Shown in pieces: positions 9,283 through 22,102 of a stretch of DNA of 64,000 bases (position 1 is the first letter of the stretch; each line of letters opens with the position of its first letter). Origin of the DNA: Schistosoma haematobium (Eukaryota > Platyhelminthes > Trematoda > Strigeidida > Schistosomatidae); NCBI RefSeq assembly GCF_000699445.3, contig NC_067195.1, positions 67,328,591-67,392,590 on the forward strand. The letters are read 5' to 3'. Both the position numbers and the translations under genes were made by a program. Below the pieces are notes generated by a model. That model was not told where the DNA came from. It worked only from the letters and a program-made list of their open reading frames with translations, and did no database searches.

Positions 9283-12200
9283 ACTCCGCCTGGAGTCCCT
9301 CCGGGGGCTACTGCCGGTCCCAAGCCCGGATAAAGGAGGAGGGTTGGGCATGGGGTTAGCGTCCCCATCCTGTAGAAAACTAACTCGCTAAAAAACGCTA
9401 ACCAGAAAAGAATTATTCAAACCTTTTGAACTCTGCTCTGGGAGTCAGAAGGTCTTCATTTAGGAGAGTTATGACGCCTCATGATGAAAGCCGAGTTCCT
9501 TCGGAAGTTACGAGGCCGATGCCCCTTCTGCCAACCAGAGCAATCATTTATTTAGGTACATGGAGTGTTCGTACAATGTGGGATACCGGAAGAGCCTTCC
9601 AAATTGCTGCAGAAATGAGGAGATACAACCTGGAGGTGCTTGGGATCAGTGAAACACAATCGATGCAAGTTGGACAACAACGACTAGCTTCAGGGGAGCT
9701 TCTGTTATACTCCTGCCATGAGGAAGAAAATGCTCCACATACACAAGGAGTTGCATTGATACTGTCCAAACAAACACAAAAGGCACTTATAGGATGGGAA
9801 TCTCATGGACCAAGGATCATCACAGCTTCCTTCAAAACAAAGAAAGAGGGCATTTCAATGAACATCATCCAATGCAATGAGCCTACCAACGATTACAATG
9901 AAGACGCTAAAGACCAATTCTACAATAGGCTGCAGTCAATCGTCGAGAAGTGCCCAACAAAGGACCTGACCATTCTGATGGGAGATTTCAACGCCAAGGT
10001 TGGAACGGACGACACTGGATATGAAGACATCATGGGACGACACGGACTGGGAGAGAGAAACGAAAATGAGGAAAGATTTGCAAATCTATGTGCCTTCAAT
10101 AAACTGGTCATAGGCGGCACCATACTCCCACATAAACACATACACAAAACCACATGGACTTCACCGGATCACACTACACAAAACCAAATCGACCATATCT
10201 GCATCAACAAAAAGTTCAGGAGGACTATAGAGGACGTGAGAACCAAGAGAGGAGCTGATATAGCATCAGATCATCACTTGCTGGTCGCCAAGATGAAATT
10301 GAAACTCAAGAAGCACTAGACAATGGGGCAGACAATATTACAAAAGTTCAATACAGCCTTTCTTCAGGATACTAACAAACTCAACAAATTCAAGATAGAC
10401 CTCAGCAACAAGTTCCAGGCCTTTCATGATCTACTCAGTGGAGAAGGAACTACTGTGGAGAGCAACTGGATGGGGATCAAAGAGGCAATCACTTCAACAT
10501 GTCATGAGGTCCTGGGTCACAAGGAGCACCATCACAAGGAATGGATCACTGTTGATACACTGGACAAGATTCAAGAAAGGAGGAAAAAGAAGGCAGCAAT
10601 CAATACCAGCCGAACAAAAGCAGAGAAAGCCAAGGCACAAGCTGAATATACAGAAGTAAACAAACAAGTGAAGAGGAGCATCAGAACCGACAAACGTAAA
10701 TATGTGGAAGATCTAGCAATGACGGCGGAAAAGGCTGCAAGAGAAGGGAACATGAGACGACTGTATGATACGACAAAGAAACTCTCTGGAAATCACCGTA
10801 AACCGGAGCGACCAGTGAAAAGGAAGGAAGGCAAGGTAATCGCCAATATTGAAGAACAACAAAACAGGTGGGTAGGACACTTCAATGAACTCTTGAATCG
10901 ACCAGCTCCACTGAACCCACCCAACATCGAAGCAGCACCCACGGACCTCCCAATCAATGTTAGCCCACCAACAATTGAAGAAATCAGCATGGCCATCAGA
11001 CAAATCAAGAGTAGCAAAGCAGCAGGACCGGACAACATTCCAGCAGAGGCACTGAAAGCAGACGTAGCGGCAACTGCAAGGATACTCCACATTCTCCTCA
11101 ATAAGATTTGGGATGAGGAACAAGTACCAAAAGACTGGAAAGAAGGACTTCTGGTCAAAATACCGAAGAAAGGCGATCTCAGCAAGTGTGATAACTACAG
11201 GGGCATCACTCTTCTCTCAATACCGGGAAAAGTCTTCAACAGGGTATTGTTAAACAGGATGAAGGACTGCGTAGACGCCCAACTTCGAGACCAACAGGCA
11301 GGATTCCGTAAGGATAGATCGTGTACAGACCAAATCGCAACTCTACGGATCATTGTGGAACAATCAATTGAATGGAATTCATCACTCTACATCAACTTCA
11401 TTGACTACGAAAAGGCATTTGATAGCGTGGACAGAACAACACTATGGAAGCTTCTTCGATACTATGGCGTGCCTCAGAAGATAGTCAATATCATACAGAA
11501 CTCATATGATGGATTACACTGCAAAATTATGCATGGAGGACAATTGACAAAGTCGTTCGAAGTGAAGACCGGTGTTAGGCAAGGTTGTTTACTCTCACCC
11601 TTTCTCTTTCTCCTGGTGATCGACTGGATCATGAAGACGTCAACATCTGAAGGGAAACGCGGGATACAGTGGACATCTAGGATGCAGCTGGACGATCTAG
11701 ACTTCGCAGGTGATCTGGCCCTCCTATCACAATCGCAACAACAGATGCAGGAGAAGACGAACAGTGTGGCAGCAGCCTCAGCAGCAATAGGTCTCAATAT
11801 ACACAAAGGGAAAAGCAGGATTCTCCGATACAACACAGAATGCACCAATCCAATCACAATTGACGGAGAAGATTTGGAAGATGTAAAAACCTTTACGTAT
11901 TTGGGCAGCATCATTGACGAACAGGGTGGATCTGATGCAGATGTGAAGGCGCGGATCGGTAAAGCAAGAGCAGCAGATTTACAACTGAAGAACATCTGGA
12001 TCTCAAAGCAACTGTCAACCAACACCAAGGTTAGGATTTTCAATACAAATGTCAAGACAGTTCTACTGTATGGGGCGGAAACCTGGCGAACTACGAAAGT
12101 CATCATCCAGAAGATACAGGTGTTTATTACACAGTTGTCTACGCAAAATACTTCGGATCCATTGGCCGGAAACTATTAGCAACAACGTACTGTGGGAGAG

Positions 12201-12501
12201 AACAAACCAGATCCCAGCGGAGGAAGAAATCAGGAAGAAGCGCTGGAAGTGGATAGGACACACATTGAGGAAAGCACCGAACTGTGTCACAAGACAAGCC
12301 CTCAGATGGAATCCTGAAGGCCAAAGGAAAAGAGGAAGACCAAAGAACACATTACGCCGAGAAATGGAGATAGACATGAGAAAAATGAACAAGAATTGGA
12401 TGGAACTAGAAAAGAAGGCCAAGGACAGAGTGGGTTGGAGAGTGCTGGTCGGTGGCCTATGCTCCATTAGGAGTAACAGGCGCAAGTAAGTAAGTAAGTA
12501 A
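9283..12501 (+). mobile_element. Full-length RTE-clade LINE ending in (TAAG)n, inactivated
   Basis: The element of 3219 bp lies between a perfect 14-bp target-site duplication. It has a GC-richer 5' UTR (CTCCGCCTGG start), an endonuclease and RT coding region (9471-12489) and a TAAG repeat end. It sits in intron 3 of the ATAD1-like gene, opposite to the gene's direction. Other copies are the 5' fragment at 5092, the 3' parts of the chimeric repeats at 7143 and 41400, and the truncated copy at 25544. Confidence 0.95.
9471..12489 (+). pseudogene. RTE endonuclease-reverse transcriptase ORF, broken by a stop, a frameshift and a catalytic loss
   Basis: ATG 9471 begins MTPHDES. The AP-endonuclease domain runs to about 10316 with GTWSVRTM (Asn of the usual GTWNVRT replaced by Ser), GISET, MGDFNAKVG and ASDHH. 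TAG at 10317-10319 stands where related copies have Trp. The RT follows with AAGPDNIPAEA, FIDYEKAFDSVD and VRQGCLLSPFLF; the catalytic motif reads FAGD (11703-11714), losing the first aspartate of FADD. A one-base insertion near 12127-12132 shifts the frame; the true C-terminus continues to TAA at 12487-12489. The original would be one polyprotein of about 1000 residues. All lesions look like decay after insertion. Confidence 0.92.
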
Positions 12502-12502
12502 G
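12482..12502 (+). repeat. (TAAG)n 3' terminus of RTE
   Basis: TAAG units directly after the stop codon, the same terminus as the copy at 26330. Confidence 0.9.
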
Positions 12503-12515
12503 CCAAGTCAAAGTA
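12502..12515. repeat. Target-site duplication, right copy (14 bp)
   Basis: Second copy of GCCAAGTCAAAGTA. Confidence 0.9.
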
Positions 12516-15500
12516 CTACTATGTAATTTTTAGGTTAAATATATATACATAGATATTTCAGAAAATTTTGGACAGAAGAATTGTTATATTACCCTTCAAT
12601 ATGATATTATGAGAGTTAATGGTTTAAATTTTAATAGAATGACTTCATACATTCTTTCCCTTATATTTATTTTGAAATGAAATGTGGCGTTTAAAAGTAT
12701 AGTAAATGCATAGGTTAGTAGTACATGATCATATCTTCAAACAACTGAATAAGTATTATTGAGATGGAGTACGTCAACGAAGTTATTCCAAGTACGGTTT
12801 ACAATCTAAAACTACCCAGATGAGTTTATCAAGTTAATTATGATCAGTAGTTGGAGAGCTCGAGTAATATGGCTCAAATGTAATCACCACTTATCACTTA
12901 AATTTTGAATTTGAATATCATATACGGTATCTTCTATGTTTAGTCTTAATTACTACAACTATTTTTCAATATAATTTTAATTCTTTGTTAATTATGTCGC
13001 TAATTTGTTCTAGCTCTACTGATATGATATGCCGGATTGAAGTGCCAAACAAATGTCCTATGCTTATCGTACCCGACAGCTCAACGAAAAACACATTTGC
13101 TGATGCTCCAAATGAGCACTACATTTACAGTCTAAAATGACAGTTTAGTTTAGTGATAATATTTCGATCTGTGAGTGTTTTTTCTAAGTAATAAAACATA
13201 TTGGAAATCCTGATTTGAAATTAGGATTAGAGACGAAGCTATAATGTAAAACATCTATTTCTTGACTCCATAATCCTTTGTTTAATAACCAACCTTAAAG
13301 TATTTTACAAGAAGACTATAGTGCGTACCCATATGTATAGTGTCGTATAAACATACAATAAATGAAATACTTATTAATAAGTCCTAAAAAAACACTTTAT
13401 CTTTAATCTGGATTGAATTTTCACACTAAAATACCAATGAAATTTAATATTTATTTAATCATACAATGAAAATACTATCAATTCATTTGTTTTTTTATCC
13501 TACCATTTAAATGATAATTTTAACGTAATCGGAAAATTAATACATTGGTAACTTAATATTAGATAATGTTGTGACAAATTATTCCTGACCCATTTAATTG
13601 AAATAAATAATCTTTGTTTTCGTAAGAGAAAAAACAGGATTCTATGACTTAAATGATCGAAATATAAGACTTAAGTTTGATGATTAAGGAAAATGAGATG
13701 AATTTGATGAGCTATTAATTATAAAAGGTTGGTAGTGTTAAACAAGTGTTAATTCTTCACATGTTCGAATATTTGCTAGTTTTAAAACTAAAGTTTTAGT
13801 GTGATGTTAGTGCTTACTTTTCATCAGATTGTTTTCGTAGAAGTATTTTGTTGAAATGAACAAGAAAATCAGCCAGATAAAAGAAACACTTGAAGTCTTA
13901 TAGTAAAATAACTATGAAGGTCTCATAGAACAGTATTTTTCCTCCCACAGTAAGATTTACTGTAACCAACAAATCAAATCTAAACGGGGATTGAATGTTC
14001 ATTGAACTTGGAGTCTTGGCGTTTTTCATCGGTCGCGCATAAAATCAAAGATTCATAAGGTTTTGACCATAGCACAATGTGACATTATTAGCCAAGGAAA
14101 TGAAGGGAGTAATACGTAAAAAATCTAACGTAATGTAATGTAGAATGTAGAGATTTCCTACATTAACGATGAGGTATGTAGACCTCGAGATCGAAATGAC
14201 AAGGAATCGAATTTCTAGAACCGATGAATAATAATGATTAATTAATCATTCACTATAAATGAGACCTATTCTAACCAACTATTCATAGGGAGAAGAGGTA
14301 AAATTGAATTAGCTTGACGTTATTAAATATTTTTGAGAATACTATACTTCGAAACGACTGAAACGGTAATAAGAGTAGTTGTGAGAAATCGACAAAAGAC
14401 TAATTAAATGAATGTATATGCTAGAAAAGCCCAAAACTTCATATAGCTAAGACAGATTTTAACAAATAAACTTCGATATTCCCATATCATTTATTCAACA
14501 AGCAAATAATTTTTATTCATGTTACAGGTAGAAATTAACTAGTTAAGTTAGTTACTTGACGATAAAAGAGTTGGTAATATGTATTTTAGTTAACGATTAA
14601 GTTTTCTATCGACAAATCACAATTCAGTATAAAAAAAAATGATAGAAACTGTGTGATAACAAACGACTGATTCTTTTTCATCACTAATACCTAGTACTCT
14701 TAGAATATTGTTTATTTAACAGAAACTGTTAGTTTTTAACACATTATTTTAAACTTAACAAAAGAAACAAGTAAACTGAACAATACAGTTGTATAATGGA
14801 TATCGGACGTATTGTTATTGCAATATGACAGGTTACAAAACAAGAAATATGTAAAGCAATATGTAATATGATCTATTTTTATATTTAACAGAATATATTC
14901 AATGAAAAAGCCTTACGGGAAAGTGTAATTCAGGTGTAATATTATTATTACATAAAATCAGAATTAATGTATTACGTAAATAGATTCAATATGGGACAGA
15001 TAAACAGGGAAAAAAAAGTACAATTGTATTCTATTTGTTGTAAAAAGTATTGATAAAAAGTTTCATTTGTTACAATTTGGAAATATGTAAGTTATTATTA
15101 AAATAAATCACTAGAGTTATGTGTAACCTTATTCACAAAGTCTATTGTTCTAAATGTACAAGTATTACTAAGTGACAAGTTGTAGTGAAATTACAGAGGC
15201 ATAAACAGACCGATGCAGAGATTGTTGTATTCTAATACAATTGCTATTTCTCAAGAATTAGATCCTCAAAGCAAACAATTTCGAAACAAAACATCATATG
15301 TACTAAGCTGTGAACAATCTACATGACTGTTTACAATGAGTGGTAGGTAACTTAGATATTGTGGTTAAATTCTTACCAAACTATATTTACCCAATTCAGT
15401 GGGGGTGCCATTTCATTTATAAGAACAAATCTCAATATGATAATAATTGCTGTTACATTACAGTGGGTTTTTTATGTATTCACACAATAAGATAATTCAG

Positions 15501-15516
15501 AAAAGGAAATACTTAC
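12516..15516. other. Gene A intron 3, right part
   Basis: Three kilobases of AT-rich DNA with short ORFs only; no repeat or exon recognised. Confidence 0.5.
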
Positions 15517-15834
15517 TTGAAGATTCAAAAAACTAGCATGTGCAGCATGTGCCATAGCACGAGCAAGTAGTGTTTTACCACAACCAGGCGGTCCATAAAG
15601 TAATACACCTTTAGGTGGTTGTAATAATCTTGAATTTATTGATAATAATCGTTTTGCTCGTAACGGTTCAAGTACACCATATTTAATTTCGTGGATAATA
15701 GAGTCCAAACCTCCAATAGAATTCCACGTTGTGTTTAAAACTTGTGGATCAACTAAATTTACAGCAACGCATACTTCATAGTCATTTAATTTCGGTACAT
15801 TTTTCAATCCAATAGCTTTGAAAATTTCTTGCGC
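15517..15834 (-). CDS. ATAD1/Msp1-like AAA+ ATPase, exon 3 (linker and Walker A)
   Basis: The exon has an acceptor (RC of ct 15835-15836, TTTATAG) and a GTAAGT donor (RC of 15511-15516). It is 106 codons in phase 0 at both ends. It begins AQEIFKAIGLKNV, followed by the conserved linker of ATAD1 (YEVCVAVNLVDP, then WNSIGGLD), and contains PPKGVLLYGPPGCGKT, the Walker A P-loop, ending SFLNLQ. Animal ATAD1 has the same order, with LLQPPKGVLLYGPPGCGKT nearly identical. Msp1/ATAD1 sits in the mitochondrial outer membrane and peroxisomes and extracts mislocalised tail-anchored proteins. Family assignment is strong; function is by homology. Confidence 0.93.
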
Positions 15835-16332
15835 CTATAAATAATAACAATAGCATTAATAATAATTCCAACTACGAAACCTCAAAAAAAAGATTGACTT
15901 TCTTATTCGAATCCATCTAATGTGAACTGGATAACTGAATAGGAAGTTCAGTAAGCTTTCCTCCACAACGTTTGCATCGTTACTCAATAAACGCCATCAA
16001 AAATACGTTTGCTTTGTATAGCTATCAATAAAATGAAGTTACGAAAAACCTTACACGTTTAAACGTAGTTTAAACAAATATGAAAGTGTAATCAATGCCC
16101 GTTTTTGTACCTATTTTTAGAGGAAAAAATGGAACCACAGAATATTGAACGATTTTCTTTAGGCAGTACGCATAATACACAAATTGAAAGAGAACGTAAT
16201 AAGCTTTCAGTTTCGGACGGTAAAAATCTTTATTGTATTGAATAAAATTAGTAATTATTATTGATGAAATTAAAAAAAGACAATCAAAACAAGTTTCATT
16301 ATGAAATGAAAGATCAAAATAGGTTATTACTA
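15835..16332. other. Gene A intron 2, left part
   Basis: AT-rich intron without a recognised element. Confidence 0.5.
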
Positions 16333-16802
16333 TTGATGCCCTGGTACGACTGAGAGTGGGGAGAGTCAGCTCTCCCTCTCGAAATGCTCTCACACGGCCA
16401 CGTGCATAAAACCACTTCCAGGGAAGTCTTACTCACTGCCTTATCGCGGAGGGTGTGTTGTTTACGAAAATAAGAGAATGAAAAGCGAATATCCGGCGCT
16501 TTAACCGGGTTGGTGGATATAAAGGATTCACCTAGGGGAGCTGGAAAACTCTGATTCCAAACAATGGTGCACATGGACATCAGGATCCTAGGGGAACAAA
16601 TGGTGTATGAACCAATTATTGGTCACTGACTACCATGGGTCGAAAGCTCTGGGAGTGAACCCCTAAGAAAACCACCTACTTCAGTTTCGGCACTCAGAAA
16701 GTATCCCAGCCTTCACATAAATCGAATGACTTATGTGGCACATATATATTTGTTGCCTTTTCGTACTAATGTTTATGTGTTTAAATAAACAAATAAAATA
16801 AA
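16333..16802 (+). mobile_element. R1 retroposon (unclassified, non-coding)
   Basis: GC-richer interspersed repeat. Landmarks: GGGGAGAGTCAGCTCTCC, CACACGGCCACGTGCAT, TCCGGCGCTTTAACCGGGTTGG, then a 3' tail GTGGCACATATATATTTG...TGTTTAAATAAACAAATAAA. TATTACTA at 16325-16332 and 16803-16810 may be its target-site duplication. No protein is encoded. Other copies are at 28561, 36621, 44386-45358, 56493, 58261, 60862 and 62300. I do not know a published name for it. Confidence 0.8.
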
Positions 16803-17034
16803 TATTACTAATGAAACTTTTAAAAATTAGAAAAAATTTATCTACATTTTAAAATATCTCAACTAGGTTTAACTTTGCACATAAATTGTATGAATCATAG
16901 AATGATTCTAATGGTAAACATGTCGTATGAGATGATAGCTTGATTTGTAATACAATGATTGTACTTTAATGCTATCAGACAACATTTAATGTTTATGTAA
17001 CGAACTTTACAAGTCAATTCTTTTAGTGGATCTT

Positions 17035-17035
<1 letters not shown>

Positions 17036-17085
<50 letters not shown>
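17036..17085. repeat. (TA)n microsatellite
   Basis: About 24 TA units in gene A intron 2. Confidence 0.95.
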
Positions 17086-17087
<2 letters not shown>

Positions 17088-17459
17088 GTGGTTTTAAAAA
17101 ATCTCGTAATACCAGTAGGAACTAGATTGATTCAGCAAGTCAGTAACAAGTAATATAGAACACACGAGAAAAATCCATTGGTACATATCAACACGACACC
17201 AGACATTAAAATGAGGAAAAGAAATTATCAAAATACAAGTGAAAATGAAAACAAAGATCATGCGATTCAGTTTCAAATATTTACCAAACCGAGACTGAAT
17301 CGAAATGAAAAACCTGAAATTTATCACATTTTTATTATGAAGAGTAGAAGTTTGATGATTGTCTCAAATATAACCCACCCCCACATACACACATTATGCA
17401 AATGCCAAATAATTCTCACATAGTATGAATATCGTATTCAAGCAATAATAATAATTATT

Positions 17460-18810
17460 ATTATTATCATTACTTATTAGTCGGACACATAATTATTGGT
17501 ACAAGGTGGCACCAAATACATATGCGTCATACTAACAATGAGCTTGTGAAGAGATAGAGAACATAAACTTAGTATGATCAAAAGAAGAACAAAAGTGACA
17601 CAGGAATTAGTGTATGAGAGTGAAATAATAATAATAATGGGAGAAATAGTTCAGTTAGGAAATATACAACCAGAGAATTTTTTCACTAAAGGAGTCAACT
17701 TTTATTAAAACAGTAAAAAGAAGTTATAGCAGGATTGACACTGGCTTCTATTTTGAGCCATGTCTGATAATGTCTCAAGCCACTGTGTTGCATCATTTCT
17801 ACGACCCCGGCCAGGGAGCCGTGAAGAACAAACAGAAGTCAGCACGCTCTGACCACCAGGCTTTTCGGTCCTTACGCAAGCTTTACCCAATTTTATTACG
17901 TAATAATCATTCTTCATGGTCAAACTCGCTGTCATCTGGAGTAGACCAAAGTGCTACAATGAGCTGTAAGGAGCCTGAAGAAACACAATGCTTATGATCT
18001 GGACGTTTCGCGAAGCCGCAAGAGACTTTACTCGCCATTTTAATGCCATCATTCAATTGCAAAAGATGTTCATCTATACTTTTCGGTGGGATGGTAGCTA
18101 GCCTTGAACCTAACTCGGTTTAATATTTAGCTGCGACAGATTTACTGATATCAATCCATTTAGGACTATGAATCTGTTGGTCACTGGAACGTAAGGTAAG
18201 ATTAGAGCAAACAAGGAGATGAACAGAGTTCATATAGGTATTCTAAAAGGAGAAGCAGTCTTGTACGCAATCACGCCAGCGTTAGCTGATCGCGATGTGG
18301 TTCAGGTTTGAGATGCAGAGGAAGGACGGCAGGTAGCAAGAAACACTGTGATTTGTGTAAAGTTGTAGTTGACCTGACACCTGACCTATGTATTAAAGTC
18401 TCCGGCTAGTGCTACAATATATGTCAAGCACACTTTCTACACAAGAACAGCTCATCCTTGATCACATCCGGGCTGCAATCCGTCAGAGCGTGGGCGGAGA
18501 TGACAAAAAGACATGGTTTCTAGCACCGATTTCTTCGAACATCGATGCGGTTCTCGAATCTAACAGTACATAACCAACTGTAAATGGGGATCCGATCAAT
18601 TAGTGTCGTCTCAGCTCTAGCGCTTAATGCGACATCGACACCAGTAAAATCAGATGAAGATTCTACAGGGTCCCCAGATAAACGCATGTGAAACAAGCTT
18701 TTCGAAGCGACAGATGGGAAGAGGATTTGTAGTACTTCACTAGGGTCTTGAATACGGGTCTCGGATAGATAACAGACGTCGATATTAAGACATAGCAATG
18801 AAACCTAGTT
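17460..18810 (-). mobile_element. RTE-C (SR2-like subfamily), internally deleted
   Basis: Reading on the minus strand: an AP-endonuclease part (18800 to about 18370: LNIDVCYLSETRIQDPSEV, then CLFVISAHALTDCSPDVIKDE), stop codons and deletions, a middle part (18100-18000), then the C-terminal region DATQWLETLSDMAQNRSQ (about 17790-17740), and a 3' UTR with a short AAT tract. Its last about 55 bases (RC of 17480-17530: cacataatta ttggtacaag ...) match the 3' end of R1. The RT core is missing, so it cannot be autonomous. Confidence 0.78.
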
Positions 18811-19281
18811 AGATGAGATAGATCATATTATTTGACGAGTGTAAACTGATACCAATGCACATATTTAATTTGAAATTCACCCTAAACACACATTTCAAAC
18901 TACCACTACCACTTAATAAATTCATTTTGCAAGAAATTCGGATAATAGTTGTTCAGTAATAATAATAATAATTAATAATTAATTAATAATAATAGTAATA
19001 ATAATAATGATGATAATAATAATAATGTTTGATCTATTTTGTTCATCAAATTTATGCTCTTGTAAAAAAGCATACCATGGTTTATGTTTCTGCACTAATA
19101 TACAAAGGAACAATGTATAGAACGGATTTACATAATAATTATGAATATAATCATAAAAATGAACATGTGTTCCCAGTGTTGATGATAGTATCTTATCAAC
19201 TAGTAAATGAAATATGAAATAAATTGACATAATTTAAAAGAAAGAAGGGGAGAAAAAAAACTTGAAAGAATTTCAGCTTAC
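18811..19281. other. Gene A intron 2, right end, with (AAT)n
   Basis: Contains an imperfect AAT/ATT-rich tract at about 18956-19026 and nothing else recognised. Confidence 0.6.
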
Positions 19282-19398
19282 ACGTTTTCGACATTCACGT
19301 TTTTCTTTCATAGTTGGATTAACTTGTTCAATTAAATAAAACAATAGTCGTATACTAATGCCAAGTCCAACTAGAGATATGATGACTTGAATAATTTT
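19282..19398 (-). CDS. ATAD1/Msp1-like AAA+ ATPase, exon 2 (transmembrane segment)
   Basis: Bounded by an acceptor (RC of ct 19399-19400, TTTATTTAG) and a GTAAGC donor (RC of 19276-19281). It has exactly 39 codons, phase 0 at both ends. It encodes a hydrophobic stretch (VIISLVGLGISIRLLFYLI) followed by EQVNPTMKEKRECRKR, which matches in position the single N-terminal membrane anchor of ATAD1 and the following DPTRKQK-type basic linker. Joining to exon 3 gives RKR-AQEIFKAIG, the expected ATAD1 order. Confidence 0.88.
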
Positions 19399-19789
19399 CT
19401 AAATAAAATGAAATTGATACAGATTTAATGATGATAATGAAAAGAGAAAAAAAACATGACGAAAATGAAGTAGAATAGAGAAATAACAATTCGATTATGA
19501 TATAATAAATGATGTATGTAAATAAATGGATAAATAATTTATATTTAGAATTAGAAAACACAACTATGGAAAGGTTTATCAATAAGCATTTATTATTTCG
19601 CTTATATCTCTATATAACAATAGATAGAATTTATCTTATTGTTCAATATAGATAAAAATGGGAATATATATAATACGATCACATTTTAATCTTTATATGA
19701 AAAACTATGCGAAATTATTAATCAACATAAATACTATGATAGTTGATTTGTGAAGATTGTTGATTGGAGTTATGCAAATGAACCCGTTA
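19399..19789. other. Gene A intron 1, left end
   Basis: AT-rich, no element recognised. Confidence 0.5.
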
Positions 19790-20470
19790 AAGGCAGTGTG
19801 AATGACTATGAGGCACATCCTCCAAAGTGTTCATGTAACCAGTCATCACGACTATCCCACTCACCCCAACCAGGTAGTTCTAATATCATAACATGATTTA
19901 GACAAACAATTCTTAACTTTATGAACTTATGCCACATTTGAGGTTATAGTCCCCCAGAATTCCTCCAACCTACTGGTAAACATTGCCTATTGAGGTAGGT
20001 GGTTGCACATACGTGGTATACGTGTTGTTCAGTCCAGTTGCTAGAAATTCAATACCTCATCAACCGATTTGTCATCTTCATCTGTCTCTACATGCCTAAC
20101 CTCAACATTGCTCACCTGATAGCATCAACGCATATTAACAATGCTTTGAAGATACCTACGATCATATACTAGTAACCTACGAATATCATTTATTCTTAAT
20201 GAGTATGTTTAACACCTGTAAGGGTAAAGTGTCCCTTTGGTTGCCAAACGGAAATCTTGCCTCTGCTGCAAGTAACGTAATTTAGTATGTTCAACCGAGC
20301 TCTCTGAATCTGTGCCGAGATTTTGTCATATACACCAATATATAAGAGCTGATGAGCCTTCTTCTAAAGTATGGGGAGCGGTAGATGAACTCTCTATCAT
20401 TGATTCAGGAGTTGATGCATATCAATCTTAAAGCAACACTTTGCATTTAGAGGGAGGATACAGTCAAAAC
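19790..20470 (-). mobile_element. Old decayed SR2-like RTE fragment
   Basis: Follows, with many indels, the same course as the minus-strand RTE at 38350-39025: the CCAACCAGGTAG block near 19868, TTTATGAACTTATGCCACAT near 19918, GATCATATACTAGTAACCTACG near 20160, and AAGCAACACTTTGCAT near 20432. No frame remains open. It is the most diverged RTE copy in the window. Confidence 0.75.
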
Positions 20471-20944
20471 ATGATAATGTTCATATAGATTAGAAGATCT
20501 CGGATTTTGTTAGCATCTTGATCACGAAAGACAATGCCAATACTAATGAGAATTAAAACAATTAGGCAATAAAACATTCTTTAAGTAAAATAACTTCGAA
20601 ATGTTTAACGAAAAATAATCGTGAATAAAAAAACCCAATTTTACTAAACTTTTCTAGAATACATGCCTTTGTAAGCTGTTCATCATCCAATTAAGACTAA
20701 AATGAAACAACAGTTTTTATTGATCAACAAAGAAACAAAGTAATGGAGAATTCTTTGTTCAAAACAGATCATTTTTTAATGGATGTTTCACCATGTTTAT
20801 ATACTTTTTTTAGACAAATTTCATAATGAATAAAAAATAACAGTTAGAAACATAAGCATGACAGAAATAAAAAACAAAAAATAGCTGAATGGAATAGCGG
20901 ATGTGCAATATATTGACAGAAAAAATTTACTGAAGTTGGAAATG

Positions 20945-21070
20945 CGAACCATTAGATGTTAATCCAGTGATCTAAAGGATATGCTTTCGCAGCAAGGTCT
21001 GGTTACGCAATGCTGAGGAATTTCAGGCTGAGACGAAACAATTGGACAGTGGTGTCGAGCATTTACAGCG
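20945..21070 (+). mobile_element. Decayed Sm-alpha-type SINE fragment
   Basis: GTGATCTAAAGG...GGTCTGGTTA resembles the tRNA-like head and CAATGCTGAGGAATTTCAGGCTGAGACGAAACAATTGGACAGTG resembles the hammerhead block of the other SINE copies. Stem II is destroyed. Confidence 0.5.
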
Positions 21071-22102
21071 ATTCTGCAGCTGTTCTTAATTAATGAACAA
21101 AACTTTGTTTAAATTAAACGGATGTTTGTAACTCATTCAAATAAATTGTTTTAGTTCGACACTTCACAATGATGTAGTGAGTAGGAAGGACGGTTTTACG
21201 TTGAAAAAAGTTCTCACTAAATCCAAAATATTAGCCAGTGTATAACTGTTGTAAAACATTTTTTCGAAGTATAGACACATAGTTTTCTATTATGAATGAA
21301 AAATAATAAAGATTGATATCATGTCATTCTGGTATGTAGCCAAAATAAATACTATACCGTATTCAAAACTTCGTATTACATGAACCAGACATAAAGGTTA
21401 CATATACGATTTTTATTCTGTGAGAAATTTCATTAAAAATGGACCACTCCATTTAACCACTGTATGTAGCCTATAATGAATAAAAATATTGTTACATTGG
21501 CTGAGAATCGATAGATGATAAAACAATGAAAATATGAGTAAGGTATTTTAAGTTTGACTTCAGGGACCTACTATAGAGGTGCGTATAGTGGAGTAAGCTC
21601 AGTTTGGCTATTTCTGGCTTCCTTGCACTTTATTCTCTTATCCCAGACGATTGTTATCGCATAAAGGTGATGTTAAAATTATACACAACTACAATATTTA
21701 TCGACTTGATACCAAAAATACTTAGTGTATTAACGAAACATGTACACCGTAGGAGCTGGATCATTATTTTATAACATAAAAACAAAAGTTCCTACTGTGG
21801 TATTATTAAGATAGAATTCAAATAAACGATTTCATTTTGAGACTAAACTGAGCTATATAGTTATATTGCAAAAACGTCCCGTCAAGACGAAAAAATATGG
21901 CAAGAAACGCCCTTCGGAACACTTAAAATATAGTTATGTATGGATTAGGACTATACTATCAAAATTATAAGATTCTTTTGGCTTAAAAAACAGCGTATTT
22001 AAGTTTATTTGGCCCTAAGAAGTGAGAGACATGATGAAAGGAAAACAAGTATTAAAATATTGAATAATAAGGTTATATCATACACATAGTTTGACATTTC
22101 GA
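21071..22102. other. Gene A intron 1, middle
   Basis: No gene or repeat recognised in this AT-rich kilobase. Confidence 0.5.

Noticed and set aside
11474..12106. 210-residue minus-strand ORF
   Set aside because: Shadow of the RTE coding strand, with no family features. The antisense ORFs at 25532-26026 and 12063-12506 are the same case.
18956..19026. Regular AAT/ATT tract as an array of repeats with spacers
   Set aside because: Simple microsatellite; no CRISPR-like spacing, and this is eukaryotic nuclear DNA.
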